From Paractinoplanes aksuensis (lineage in GTDB: Bacteria > Actinomycetota > Actinomycetes > Mycobacteriales > Micromonosporaceae): DNA of 64,000 bases. A program made the translations under genes and the position numbers. The DNA lies in contig NZ_JAMYJR010000060.1 in NCBI RefSeq assembly GCF_024137025.1, forward strand, positions 1 to 64,000, given 5' to 3'. The notes under the pieces are model-generated. The model saw nothing but the letters and a program-made list of their open reading frames with translations, was not told the DNA's origin and made no database searches. Shown here one piece after another: positions 23,886 through 32,025 of this stretch. The first letter of the stretch is position 1. Each line of letters begins with the position of its first letter.

Positions 23886-24737
23886 ATGTCCATCTGGACC
23901 GACCTGTCGCCGTTGCCGTTCTCGCTCTCGTACGTCGACGCGGGCGGCGTGAAGACCCGGACGCTGCGGGCCGGCGCGGGCGCCCCGGTGGTGTTCCTGC
24001 ACGGCACGAGCGGGCACCTCGAGGCCTTCACGCGCAACATCGGGCCGCACGCCGAGCACTACGAGGTGCACGCGATCGACATGCTGGGGCACGGCTACAC
24101 CGGCAAGCCCAACCACCCGTACGAGATCCCGCTCTATGTGAAGCACCTGCTCGACTACCTCGACGCCGTCGGGATCGAGAAGGCGCACATCGTCGGCGAG
24201 TCGCTCGGCGGCTGGGTCGGCGCCCGCACCGCCGTCGACCACCCGGATCGGATCGCCAGTCTGCAACTGCTGTGCGCGGGCGGCACGGTGGCCAACCCCG
24301 AGGTCATGCAGCGCATCGACTCCAGCACCCGGCAGGCGGTGGCCACCGACGACGTCGAGCTGACCCGCAAGCGGCTGCGGCTGCTCATGGCCGACCCGGT
24401 CAACGCGACCGAGGAGCTGGTCGACGTGCGGCACCGGATCTACCACGAGCCCGACTTCGTGGCCAACATCGACAACCTGCTGTCGCTGCAGAAGATGGAG
24501 ATCCGGCAGCGCAACCTGCTGACCCCTGCGCAAATGGCCAAGATCACCCAGCCCGCCCTGATCGTCTGGGGGCGCAAGAACCCGTTCGGTGACGTGCCCG
24601 AGGCCCAGGCCATGCACGAGGCCATTGCCGGCTCGCAGCTCGAGCTGTTCGAGGAGACCGGGCACTGGCCGCAGCACGAGCAGGCAGCCCTCTACAACCC
24701 GCTGTCGCTCGAGTTCCTGGCCAAGGCGGCCGGCTGA
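23886..24737 (+). CDS. alpha/beta hydrolase, meta-cleavage C-C hydrolase type (2)
   Basis: This 283-residue hydrolase is a second MhpC/CarC-like protein. It has FLHGTSGHLEAF near the oxyanion hole, nucleophile Ser in VGESLGGWVGAR and His in ETGHWPQHEQ. The acid position reads WGRKNPFGD, with Asn where Asp is usual and a nearby Asp that may substitute. ATG 23886 follows a GGAGAG. Two hydrolases in one operon suggest either two ring-fission substrates or an esterase step beside C-C cleavage. Confidence 0.9.
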   Translation: MSIWTDLSPLPFSLSYVDAGGVKTRTLRAGAGAPVVFLHGTSGHLEAFTRNIGPHAEHYEVHAIDMLGHGYTGKPNHPYEIPLYVKHLLDYLDAVGIEKAHIVGESLGGWVGARTAVDHPDRIASLQLLCAGGTVANPEVMQRIDSSTRQAVATDDVELTRKRLRLLMADPVNATEELVDVRHRIYHEPDFVANIDNLLSLQKMEIRQRNLLTPAQMAKITQPALIVWGRKNPFGDVPEAQAMHEAIAGSQLELFEETGHWPQHEQAALYNPLSLEFLAKAAG

Positions 24738-25660
24738 TGCGGGCCCTGCGCATCCACGACTGGGGCAAGGACCCGGTGGTGGAGGACATAGCCGAGCCGG
24801 TCCGCGAGCCGGGCCAGGTGCTGGTCCAGGTGCAGGCGGCGGCGCTGGCCCACCTCGACCTGACCGTAGCGTCGGGCAACTTTGCGATGAAGCCGCCGCT
24901 GCCGTACACGGGTGGGGTCGAGGGCAGCGGCGTGGTGCTGGAAGCCGACGACCTGGAGCCGGGCACCCAGGTGATGCTGCGCGGGGGCGGTCTCGGGCTG
25001 CTGCGCGACGGCACCTGGCAGGAAAGAGTGGTGGTGCCGCGCAAGGCGGTCACCGTGCTCGACCCGCAGCTGCCGGCCGAGGTGGCGGCGACGTTCTTCG
25101 TACCCATGACGACCGGCTCGATCGTGCTGCACGACGTGGCGAAGGTGCAGCCGGGCGAGAAGGTGGCCGTGGTCGGCGCGGCCGGCGCGGTGGGCGCCTC
25201 GGTGGCGCAGCAGGCCGTGCTGGCCGGGGCCGAGGTCACCGGGTTCGTCGGCCGTGAAGACCAATTGGCCGGCGTGCCCGCGGGCGTCACCGGCGTTGCC
25301 CTCGGCGAGGAGAGGGGCGAGGAGTTCGACCTGCTGGTGGACACGCTGGGCGGCGAGGGCCTGATCGGCCGTACGGGCTGGGTGCGCAAGGGCGGGCGGG
25401 CCGTCGTGGTCGGCTACGTGGCCGGCACCGAGGTCACCATCGACCTGCCGAGCTGGCTGCTGGCCGACGTGGCCCTGCTGCCGGTCAACATGATCCGGCA
25501 CGAGCGGCGGGCCCGGGAGCTGGCGCCCGAGCTGATCCGCCGGCTCGCGGCCGGTGAGCTGGGCGTAGCCGTCGAGTCGGTGGACCTCGACAACGCCGCT
25601 GACGCGCTGGAGCGGATGCGTTCCGGGCACATCCGCGGGCGCGCGGTCATCACGTTCTGA
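24737..25660 (+). CDS. zinc-independent MDR oxidoreductase
   Basis: This 307-residue medium-chain reductase/dehydrogenase opens with MRALRIHDWGKDPVVEDIAEP and has the NADPH Rossmann motif VAVVGAAGAVGASVAQQAVLAGAEV, without zinc-binding Cys clusters. Its start overlaps the hydrolase stop (TGATG). It is the last gene of the oxygenase operon and probably reduces a quinone, enone or C=C bond of an intermediate. The 3' end is followed directly by the IclR operator region. Confidence 0.88.
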   Translation: MRALRIHDWGKDPVVEDIAEPVREPGQVLVQVQAAALAHLDLTVASGNFAMKPPLPYTGGVEGSGVVLEADDLEPGTQVMLRGGGLGLLRDGTWQERVVVPRKAVTVLDPQLPAEVAATFFVPMTTGSIVLHDVAKVQPGEKVAVVGAAGAVGASVAQQAVLAGAEVTGFVGREDQLAGVPAGVTGVALGEERGEEFDLLVDTLGGEGLIGRTGWVRKGGRAVVVGYVAGTEVTIDLPSWLLADVALLPVNMIRHERRARELAPELIRRLAAGELGVAVESVDLDNAADALERMRSGHIRGRAVITF

Positions 25661-25670
25661 TCCTCTTTTC

Positions 25671-25705
25671 GGTCCGGTCGGCGGAAACGTTCCGTTGACC
25701 GGACC
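25671..25705. promoter_or_regulatory. double island operator ahead of the IclR gene
   Basis: Two overlapping opposed half-sites form a 35-bp dyad. The forward copy GTTCCGTTGACCGGACC (25689-25705) fits the consensus; the reverse copy at 25671-25687 (GGTCCGGTCGGCGGAAA) differs slightly. Outer arms GGTCCGGTC/GACCGGACC and inner arms CGGAA/TTCCG are perfect. It lies 40 nt before the IclR ATG, the standard place for autoregulation. Confidence 0.65.
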
Positions 25706-25744
25706 GTTGCGTTGCGGAGCGAGCGGCGGCTGGACGAACCTCGG

Positions 25745-26560
25745 ATGATGATGGAGACCAGCCCCAGCCCCGGCTGTTTGTTCCAACCCGACCCCCGCGA
25801 GCCGCACCCCGCGCCCGACAGCAACAGCGTCCTCGGCAAGGTGCGGCGCATCCTCGAAGTGTTCGGCCTCGACGACGAGACGCTCAGCCTCAGCGAACTG
25901 GCCCGCCGCACCGGTCTGGCCAAGGCCTCGGTGCACCGGCTGAGCCAGGAACTCGTGCAGTGGGGCCTGCTGGAGCGCCGCAACGGCGAGTACCGGCTCG
26001 GCATGCGCCTGTTCGAGATCGGTCAGCGGGTGCCGCGCCAGCGGATCCTGCGCGACCTGGCCCGTCCGCTCATGATCGACCTCGTCCAGGCCACCAACGA
26101 GACCTCGCACCTGGCCGTGTCGGACGGGCTCGAGGTGCTCTACCTGGACAAGGTCTCGGGCGAGCAGACCCAGATCAGCCGGCCGTCGCGGGTCGCCGGG
26201 CGGATGCCGTTGCACTGCACCGCGACCGGCAAGGCGCTGCTCGCGTTCGGGCCGCGCCAGCTGCTCGAGGAGGTCATGTCGGCCCCGCTGACCCGGGTCA
26301 CGCCGCGCACCACGGTCGCGCCGGGTCTGCTCGGACAGGAGCTGCGCAAGGCCCGCGAGCAGGGCTATGTGGCCGAGTTCGAGCAGACCCGGATCGGCTA
26401 CATGAGCGTGGCCATCCCGCTCACCGGCGCGACCGGCGCCGTCGTGGCGGCCCTGTCGGTGACCGCCCCGACGACGCGGGCCAAGGTGGACCGGTTCGCC
26501 GGCCTGCTCAACCTGGTCGGCCGCCGGATGACCAAGCTGCTCAGCGCCCAGGAGTTCTGA
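25745..26560 (+). CDS. IclR-family regulator of the aromatic island
   Basis: This 271-residue IclR protein has an N-terminal winged helix (SVLGKVRRILEVFG ... LAKASVHRLSQELVQWGLL) and an effector domain with HCTATGKALLAF, the usual ligand-pocket sequence. ATG 25745 is chosen from three consecutive ATGs; an upstream TTG at 25712 is less likely. It lies in the middle of the island with a double operator in front, and copies of that site precede the other units, so it is the natural regulator. Its 3' end overlaps the convergent GMC gene by 20 nt. Confidence 0.92.
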   Translation: MMMETSPSPGCLFQPDPREPHPAPDSNSVLGKVRRILEVFGLDDETLSLSELARRTGLAKASVHRLSQELVQWGLLERRNGEYRLGMRLFEIGQRVPRQRILRDLARPLMIDLVQATNETSHLAVSDGLEVLYLDKVSGEQTQISRPSRVAGRMPLHCTATGKALLAFGPRQLLEEVMSAPLTRVTPRTTVAPGLLGQELRKAREQGYVAEFEQTRIGYMSVAIPLTGATGAVVAALSVTAPTTRAKVDRFAGLLNLVGRRMTKLLSAQEF

Positions 26561-28430
26561 CCGCGGCCACGATGTGGGCCGCGGTCTTGGCCGCGTACGC
26601 CTCGATCGAGACCATCGGGTTGACGCCGGGCGCCGTGGGCAGGGCCGAGGCGTCGGCCACGTAGACGCCCTTCACGTCGAACAGTTGGCCCTCGCCGTCG
26701 ACGACCGTGCCGGTGGCACACGTGCCCGACTGGTGCGCCGAGAGCGTCAGCACGTCCGGCCCGTCCAGCTTGCTCAACACGGTCAGGAACGCCTCGAAGT
26801 CCTCGCCCTCGCGCCAGCGCGGATCGCCGGGCAGGAACGTGAAGATCTCGCGCGCGCCCGCCCCGCGCAGCAGCCGGGCCAGCTCGACGTGGCAGCGCCG
26901 CACCACCTCGAGGTCGACCTCGTCGGTCAGGTCCCAGCGGATCAGCGGCATCCCGTCCGGGCCCAGTTCCACCCGGCCCGAGCCGTGGTCGCGGGCGAAG
27001 CCCCACACGCCGGAGACGTGCCGCAGCCGCAGCTGTTCGCGCTTGTGCGCCTCGCCGTCCTGCCACGGGGTGAGCGCCGTCCAGAAGCCGAGACCCATCG
27101 GCGCCGCCTCGACGACAAAACCGTGGTCGCCGGCCACGTGGTCGAAGTCGTGCGAGACGCTGGTCAGGATCTGCCCGGCCCAGCCCTTCACGTCCTCGTC
27201 GAAGACGCCGCTCATGAAGTACGACGGGTGCACGTGCAGGTTGTGGCCCACGGCGGGACCGCCCAGGCCCGAGGCGAGCAGCAGCGCGGGGCTGGCCAGG
27301 GCGCCGGCGGCCAGCACGACGATCGGGGCGTGGGCCACGACCTCGCGGTCGCCGGCCATGGCCCGTACGCCGGTGGCCCTGCCCTCTTCGACCAGGATCC
27401 GGCGCACGTCGCAGTTCGGGAGCAGCCGGGCCCCGGTGTCGCTGGCGTCCTGCAGGAAGGTCTTCATCGTCGACTGCTTGCACCCGGTCAGGCAGCCCGC
27501 GTTGCACTCGCCGCAGTAGCGCGACTCGTCGTCGCGGGCGTTGCGGGCCAGCGTCTGCCAGGCGTGCCCGGCCGCCTCGAAGCCCCGGATCAGGATCTTG
27601 TTGACCTCGTTGTGCACGGTGTTCGCCGGCGTGGCGTTGATGCGCTGCATGACCGCCCGCACATGCTCGCCGTACTCGTCGAGCCCCTGCATGCCCCGCG
27701 CCCGCCACTCGTCGACCACGTAGTCCGGGGTGGGCAGGCAGGCCATCGAGTTGACCGTGGTGCCGCCGCCGACCGTCGAGCCGGCCAGCAGCCCGACCGA
27801 GGCGCTGGTCGACCACAGGAAACCGCCACCCAGATACAGGTTGGGGAACGACAGCGCCTCGAGCTGGGGCAGGTCGGGCTCGTTGCGGTACGACCCTTTT
27901 TCCAGTACGAGGACCCGCAGCCCGGCCTCGCTCAGCCGGGCCGCCGCCACGCCACCGCCGGCGCCCGAGCCGATCACGATGGCGTCCGCGGTCAGGTCGT
28001 CGCCGGGTTCCACCGTACGCAAGGTCTTGGGGAATTCGGTCTCGGCCGGAGTCGGCAGCAGCGGGCCCGGGTAACCGATCGCGGGCCACGTCGGGTTCCT
28101 GGCCTCGGCGTCGGGCCCGGTGTAGAACATGGCCAGCACCGTGCTCTGCAGGATGATCGCGCCCGGATAGGTGTCCGGGTCGTCGAGGGCCTGCTTCCAC
28201 CGGCGGGGGAGCTCGTCCTCCGTGACCCCGCTCAGGCTGTCCAGGGTGATCGCGATCTTCTGCTGGACGTGCGGGGCCAGCATCGGGATCACGGCGGCGG
28301 CGATCGCGTCGATGCCCAGGTCCGAAGCGCTCAGCCCGAGCAGGGTGGCCGCGTCGGCGTTGTCACCGTCGCCGGCCGGCACGCGGGGGATCAGGGTGTC
28401 GCAGACCGCTTTGAGCGTGGTGGGATTCAT
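26541..28430 (-). CDS. GMC oxidoreductase, long-chain alcohol oxidase type (1)
   Basis: This 629-residue flavoprotein oxidises an alcohol. An N-terminal helical extension (LKAVCDTLIPRV, about residues 1-110) resembles the gluconate-2-dehydrogenase subunit 3 region fused in long-chain alcohol oxidases. FAD binding is at AIVIGSGAGGGVAAARLSEAG; the GMC mid-region GGGTTVNSMACLPTP and a Cys cluster CGECNAGCLTGCK follow; the C-terminus has AHQSGTCATG and VADASALPTAPGVNP. The start at 28430 overlaps the upstream hydrolase stop (ATGA on this strand). A second copy of the family lies at 32026. Confidence 0.9.
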   Translation of the reverse strand: MNPTTLKAVCDTLIPRVPAGDGDNADAATLLGLSASDLGIDAIAAAVIPMLAPHVQQKIAITLDSLSGVTEDELPRRWKQALDDPDTYPGAIILQSTVLAMFYTGPDAEARNPTWPAIGYPGPLLPTPAETEFPKTLRTVEPGDDLTADAIVIGSGAGGGVAAARLSEAGLRVLVLEKGSYRNEPDLPQLEALSFPNLYLGGGFLWSTSASVGLLAGSTVGGGTTVNSMACLPTPDYVVDEWRARGMQGLDEYGEHVRAVMQRINATPANTVHNEVNKILIRGFEAAGHAWQTLARNARDDESRYCGECNAGCLTGCKQSTMKTFLQDASDTGARLLPNCDVRRILVEEGRATGVRAMAGDREVVAHAPIVVLAAGALASPALLLASGLGGPAVGHNLHVHPSYFMSGVFDEDVKGWAGQILTSVSHDFDHVAGDHGFVVEAAPMGLGFWTALTPWQDGEAHKREQLRLRHVSGVWGFARDHGSGRVELGPDGMPLIRWDLTDEVDLEVVRRCHVELARLLRGAGAREIFTFLPGDPRWREGEDFEAFLTVLSKLDGPDVLTLSAHQSGTCATGTVVDGEGQLFDVKGVYVADASALPTAPGVNPMVSIEAYAAKTAAHIVAAVRTPGR

Positions 28431-29227
28431 CCGAGAAACTCCAGGGTCACGGCGGCCACTTCGGCCGCCTTCTGCTCCATCAGGGGGATGGTGCCGCCCT
28501 CGATGACGGCGGTCTCGACGTTCTTGGCCGCGGTGAGGTGCGAACGGAGGCGCTCGACGTCGGGCAGCGCGAACGGGTCCTCCGACGCGCCGATCAGCAG
28601 CACCGGCGCGGTGACCAGGCCGATCCGGTCCTCCATCACGTAGCGGGCGCAGGCCAGGTGCCCCTCGGCCGGGTCGACGCCCGGGGCCAGCGCGTCGCGG
28701 ATGAAGCGGTCGAGCAGATCGGGCCGGCCCGGCGGGTAGTACGGCTGCCGCAGGGCCCACAGCTTCGTCAGGTGGCTGCCGTCCTCGGCGGTGTCGGCCT
28801 CGTCCACGCCCGGCCCGCCCGCGTGGCCCTGGCGGTAGGCCGCGTCGGTGAACGGCGCCGACGACAGGATCAGCGCCGAGACCCGGGCCGGGGCCGCGGC
28901 GGCCATCTCGATCGCGACCGCGCCGCCGGTGTGGTGGCCCAGGACGGCCACCCGCTGCTCGCCGAGCGCGTCGAGCAGCGCCCACGCGCCGTCGGCGATG
29001 GCCTCGATCGTCTGCGGCGCGGCCAGCGGGGCGCTGAGCCCGAAGCCGCGCATGTCCATCGCGATCACCCGGTGGCCCGCGGCCAGCAGCGGCTGCACCT
29101 CGCGGAACTCGTCGTGCGAACGGGGGGTCTGGTGCAGCAGGAGCAGGGCCGGGCCGTCACCCAGCTCGGCGTAGTGCATCTGGCCGTACGGCGTCGTCGC
29201 GTAGCCGCGGATCGGTTGTGGGGTCAT
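28427..29227 (-). CDS. alpha/beta-hydrolase-fold protein lacking Ser and His of the triad
   Basis: This 266-residue protein has a clear alpha/beta-hydrolase fold (LLLLHQTPRSHDEF, AMDMRGFGLSAP, GASEDPFALPD). At the nucleophile elbow it reads LGHHTGGAVA, placing His where the catalytic Ser should be, and the expected GH of the catalytic His reads EGGTIPLMEQ, with Thr. Only the acidic residue remains. It is therefore unlikely to be a normal serine hydrolase. It is the first gene of the unit with the GMC oxidoreductase and divergent from the importer genes, with an island operator between them. It may bind a ligand or catalyse a cofactor-free reaction. Confidence 0.85.
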   Translation of the reverse strand: MTPQPIRGYATTPYGQMHYAELGDGPALLLLHQTPRSHDEFREVQPLLAAGHRVIAMDMRGFGLSAPLAAPQTIEAIADGAWALLDALGEQRVAVLGHHTGGAVAIEMAAAAPARVSALILSSAPFTDAAYRQGHAGGPGVDEADTAEDGSHLTKLWALRQPYYPPGRPDLLDRFIRDALAPGVDPAEGHLACARYVMEDRIGLVTAPVLLIGASEDPFALPDVERLRSHLTAAKNVETAVIEGGTIPLMEQKAAEVAAVTLEFLG

Positions 29228-29322
29228 GCCCTCACCACACGCCTCCGGCCGGGCCCGCGCCCGGTCCGCGGTCCACCCAGCGGACCCGCCGGCGAAATCT
29301 CCGAACGTTGCGGTCCGGTCGC

Positions 29323-29339
29323 AGTCCGTTCAGCGGAAC
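29323..29339. promoter_or_regulatory. island operator, importer/hydrolase divergent promoter
   Basis: AGTCCGTTCAGCGGAAC, on the minus strand GTTCCGCTGAACGGACT, matches the consensus at all but the last base. A preceding GGTCCGGTC (29312-29320) repeats the outer arm of the double site at 25671. The site lies between the minus-strand hydrolase/GMC unit and the plus-strand ABC transporter unit. Confidence 0.6.
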
Positions 29340-29433
29340 AGCCTGCTTAGTGAGGTAACCCACCGGTGCCAGGGTGAGCGCCAATCCGGTAGCCGGAAGG
29401 TGAACTCACCCCGGCGCCCCAGGGAGGTAGCCG

Positions 29434-30957
29434 ATGAACGCAAACACAGCGCCTCTGGTCGAGGTGCGCGGCGTCTCGAAGAGATACCCGGGCGTTCTCG
29501 CGCTCGACGACGCCAGCCTCTCCGTGCGTCCCGGCGAAGTGGTCGCGCTGACCGGTGAGAACGGCTCGGGCAAGTCGACCCTGTCGAAGATCATCGGTGG
29601 CGCCGAGCAGCCCGACGGCGGCGTCGTCCTGGTCGACGGGGCCGAGACGGTGATCGCGAACCCGGCCACGGCCCTCAAGCTCGGCATCGTGATGATCAGC
29701 CAGGAGCTGACGCTGGCCCCGGAGCTGACCGTGGCCGAGAACGTCTTCCTGGGCCGGCTGCCCCGCCGCGGCCGGTTCATCGACTGGGCCACCATGCGGA
29801 CCCGGGCCCGCGAGGAGCTGGCCGCGCTGGACGTGCACGTCGACGTGGACGCCAAGGTCGCCGACCTGTCGGTCGAGCTGCAGCAGGAGGTCGAGATCGC
29901 CCGCGCGGTCTCGTCCCAGGCCCGGCTGCTGATCCTGGACGAGGCCACCAGCTCGCTGTCCGAGCACGCCACCGAGCGGCTGCTCGAGCTGGTGCGCGAG
30001 CAGGCCCGGCGCGGTGTCGCGGTGCTGATGATCTCGCACCGCATGCCCGAGCTGTACTCGACGGCCGGCTCGGCGGTCGTGCTGCGCGACGGCCGCCTGG
30101 TCGGGACCGTGCCCCTGCCCGCCACCCCGGAGTCGCAGCTGGTGCGGATGATGGTCGGCCGCGAGCTCAACGACTACTACGGCTCGCGCGACTGCACCCC
30201 CGGCGAGGTGGTGCTGCAGGTGCGCGACCTGGCCTCGGCCGACGGCGCGCTCGCCCCGACCTCGTTCGAGGTGCGCAGCGGCGAGATCGTCGGCATCGCC
30301 GGGCTCGTCGGGTCGGGCAAGGCCCAGCTCGGGATGGCGCTGGGCGGGGCCGTCGCGGCCTCGGGCGAGGTGCGGGTCAACGGCACGCCGGTCGCGCTGG
30401 GCGACCCGCGGCGGGCGCTGAGCGCCGGCATCGGCCTGGTGCCCGACGACCGCAAGCGGGCGGCCCTGCTGCCGACCCGCAGCGTCGCCCACAACATGAC
30501 GCTGACCTGGCTGCCCAAGATCTCCCGGTTCGGCGTGGTCAGCCGCTCCGAGAACCGGCGGGTGCGCGAGGCCATCGCCGAGTACGGCGTCAAGACGTCC
30601 TCGCCGGCCAAGCTGATCACCCAGCTCTCGGGCGGCAACCAGCAGAAGGCCATCCTGGGCCGGATCTTCGCCCTGGGCTGCCCGGTCTACGTGCTCAGCG
30701 AACCCACCCGCGGGGTCGACGTCGGCTCCAAGAGCCAGATCTACGCCCTGCTGCAACGACTCACCGAGAACGGCGCCGCCGTCGTCATCATCAGCTCCGA
30801 GCTGCCCGAACTGATCGGCCTGGCCGACCGGGTCCTGGTCTGTTTCCAGGGCGCGGTGCACGGCGAGTGCAGTGGCGAGCAGCTCACCGAGGTGCACCTC
30901 AACGCCATCGCGGTCAGCGGCCGCACCCACACCGAGGACTTCGGAGAACCGTCATGA
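29434..30957 (+). CDS. sugar-type ABC transporter ATPase, two NBDs
   Basis: This 507-residue protein has two fused nucleotide-binding domains, as in RbsA/MglA importers. The first has Walker A GENGSGKST, a loose signature LSVELQQEVEIARA and Walker B LLILDEATSSLS. The second has GLVGSGKAQ, signature LSGGNQQKAILGR and VYVLSEPTRGVD, with Ser at the Walker B Asp. The start at 29434 follows GGAGG. It overlaps the permease gene by ATGA. With permease and lipoprotein nearby it forms a complete importer, probably for the island substrate or a glycoside of it. Confidence 0.95.
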   Translation: MNANTAPLVEVRGVSKRYPGVLALDDASLSVRPGEVVALTGENGSGKSTLSKIIGGAEQPDGGVVLVDGAETVIANPATALKLGIVMISQELTLAPELTVAENVFLGRLPRRGRFIDWATMRTRAREELAALDVHVDVDAKVADLSVELQQEVEIARAVSSQARLLILDEATSSLSEHATERLLELVREQARRGVAVLMISHRMPELYSTAGSAVVLRDGRLVGTVPLPATPESQLVRMMVGRELNDYYGSRDCTPGEVVLQVRDLASADGALAPTSFEVRSGEIVGIAGLVGSGKAQLGMALGGAVAASGEVRVNGTPVALGDPRRALSAGIGLVPDDRKRAALLPTRSVAHNMTLTWLPKISRFGVVSRSENRRVREAIAEYGVKTSSPAKLITQLSGGNQQKAILGRIFALGCPVYVLSEPTRGVDVGSKSQIYALLQRLTENGAAVVIISSELPELIGLADRVLVCFQGAVHGECSGEQLTEVHLNAIAVSGRTHTEDFGEPS

Positions 30958-32015
30958 GCCAGGACACCACGATCCGCCGGGACGACGCCGGCCCGGCCTC
31001 GTCGCCACCCTCCGGGCGTTCCGGCCCCGGCGCGCTGCTGGCCGGCGTGTGGCGGGCCTCGGGCAACAGCACCGGGGTGCTGGCCGGCCTGATCCTGCTC
31101 GTCATTTTCTTGAGCATCAGCCAGCCGATCTTCCTGACCTGGGGCAACATTACGAACATCGTGGCCAGCAACAGTGTCGTGCTGGTGCTCGCGGTGGGCG
31201 CCACGTTCGTGATCATCGCGGGCGGCCTCGACCTGTCCACGGCTTCGGCGGCGGCGGTCACCGGCATGACGTACGGGCTGTTGCTCCAGCACGGGCAGGG
31301 CGCGCTGGTGGCGGTGGGCGGCGCGTTGCTCGTCGGGCTGCTGCTCGGCGTGATCAACGGGGTCCTCATCTCGTACGTGAAGATCTCGTTCCTGGTCGTC
31401 ACGCTGGGCACCCTGTCGGTCTTCGAGAGCGCGGCGCTGGTGATGAGCCAGGGCAAGACGATCAACGTGTTCGCGATCGAGAACTTCAAGCCGATCTACA
31501 ACATCACCAACGGCGAGGTCGCCGGGATCCCGTACGTGCTGATCTTCGACATCGTGCTGGTGGTGGTGGCCGCGCTGGTGCTGCGGTACACGACCTTCGG
31601 CCGCGGGGTGTACGCGCTGGGCTCGAACCGGGAGGCGGCCCGGCTCAACGGCATCAACGTCGACCGGACGACGCTGAGCGTGTTCGTCATCGCCGGTCTG
31701 GCCGCCGCGGTGGCCAGCCTCATCCAGGTCGGCCGGCTCACCGGGGCCAGCCCCGGCATCGACTCGACGCTGCTGCTGACGGTCGTGGCCGCCGTGCTGA
31801 TCGGCGGCACCGCGTACACCGGCGGGGCCGGCGGCGTGGGCGGCACAGTGCTCGGCGTGCTGTTCCTGGGTGTGATCCAGAACGGCCTGACGCTGAGCAG
31901 CGTGTCGAGTTTCTGGCGGGGCACCGTGAACGGCGTGGTGCTGATCGTGGCCGTGGCCCTGGGTGTGGCCCGGGATCGCGGCTGGCTGCGGCTCAACCGT
32001 GGCAAGAAGGCGTAA
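30954..32015 (+). CDS. sugar-type ABC transporter permease
   Basis: This 353-residue membrane protein belongs to the RbsC/BPD_transp_2 family, with about eight to ten hydrophobic segments and the family stretches GGLDLSTASAAAVTGM, LGTLSVFESAALVMSQG and FGRGVYALGSNREAARLNGINV. A 40-residue Pro/Ser-rich N-terminus precedes the first helix. ATG 30954 overlaps the ATPase stop. It would form a homodimeric channel for the importer. The next gene is a GMC oxidoreductase, which separates it from the binding protein. Confidence 0.95.
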   Translation: MSQDTTIRRDDAGPASSPPSGRSGPGALLAGVWRASGNSTGVLAGLILLVIFLSISQPIFLTWGNITNIVASNSVVLVLAVGATFVIIAGGLDLSTASAAAVTGMTYGLLLQHGQGALVAVGGALLVGLLLGVINGVLISYVKISFLVVTLGTLSVFESAALVMSQGKTINVFAIENFKPIYNITNGEVAGIPYVLIFDIVLVVVAALVLRYTTFGRGVYALGSNREAARLNGINVDRTTLSVFVIAGLAAAVASLIQVGRLTGASPGIDSTLLLTVVAAVLIGGTAYTGGAGGVGGTVLGVLFLGVIQNGLTLSSVSSFWRGTVNGVVLIVAVALGVARDRGWLRLNRGKKA

Positions 32016-32025
32016 GGGGATTCTC

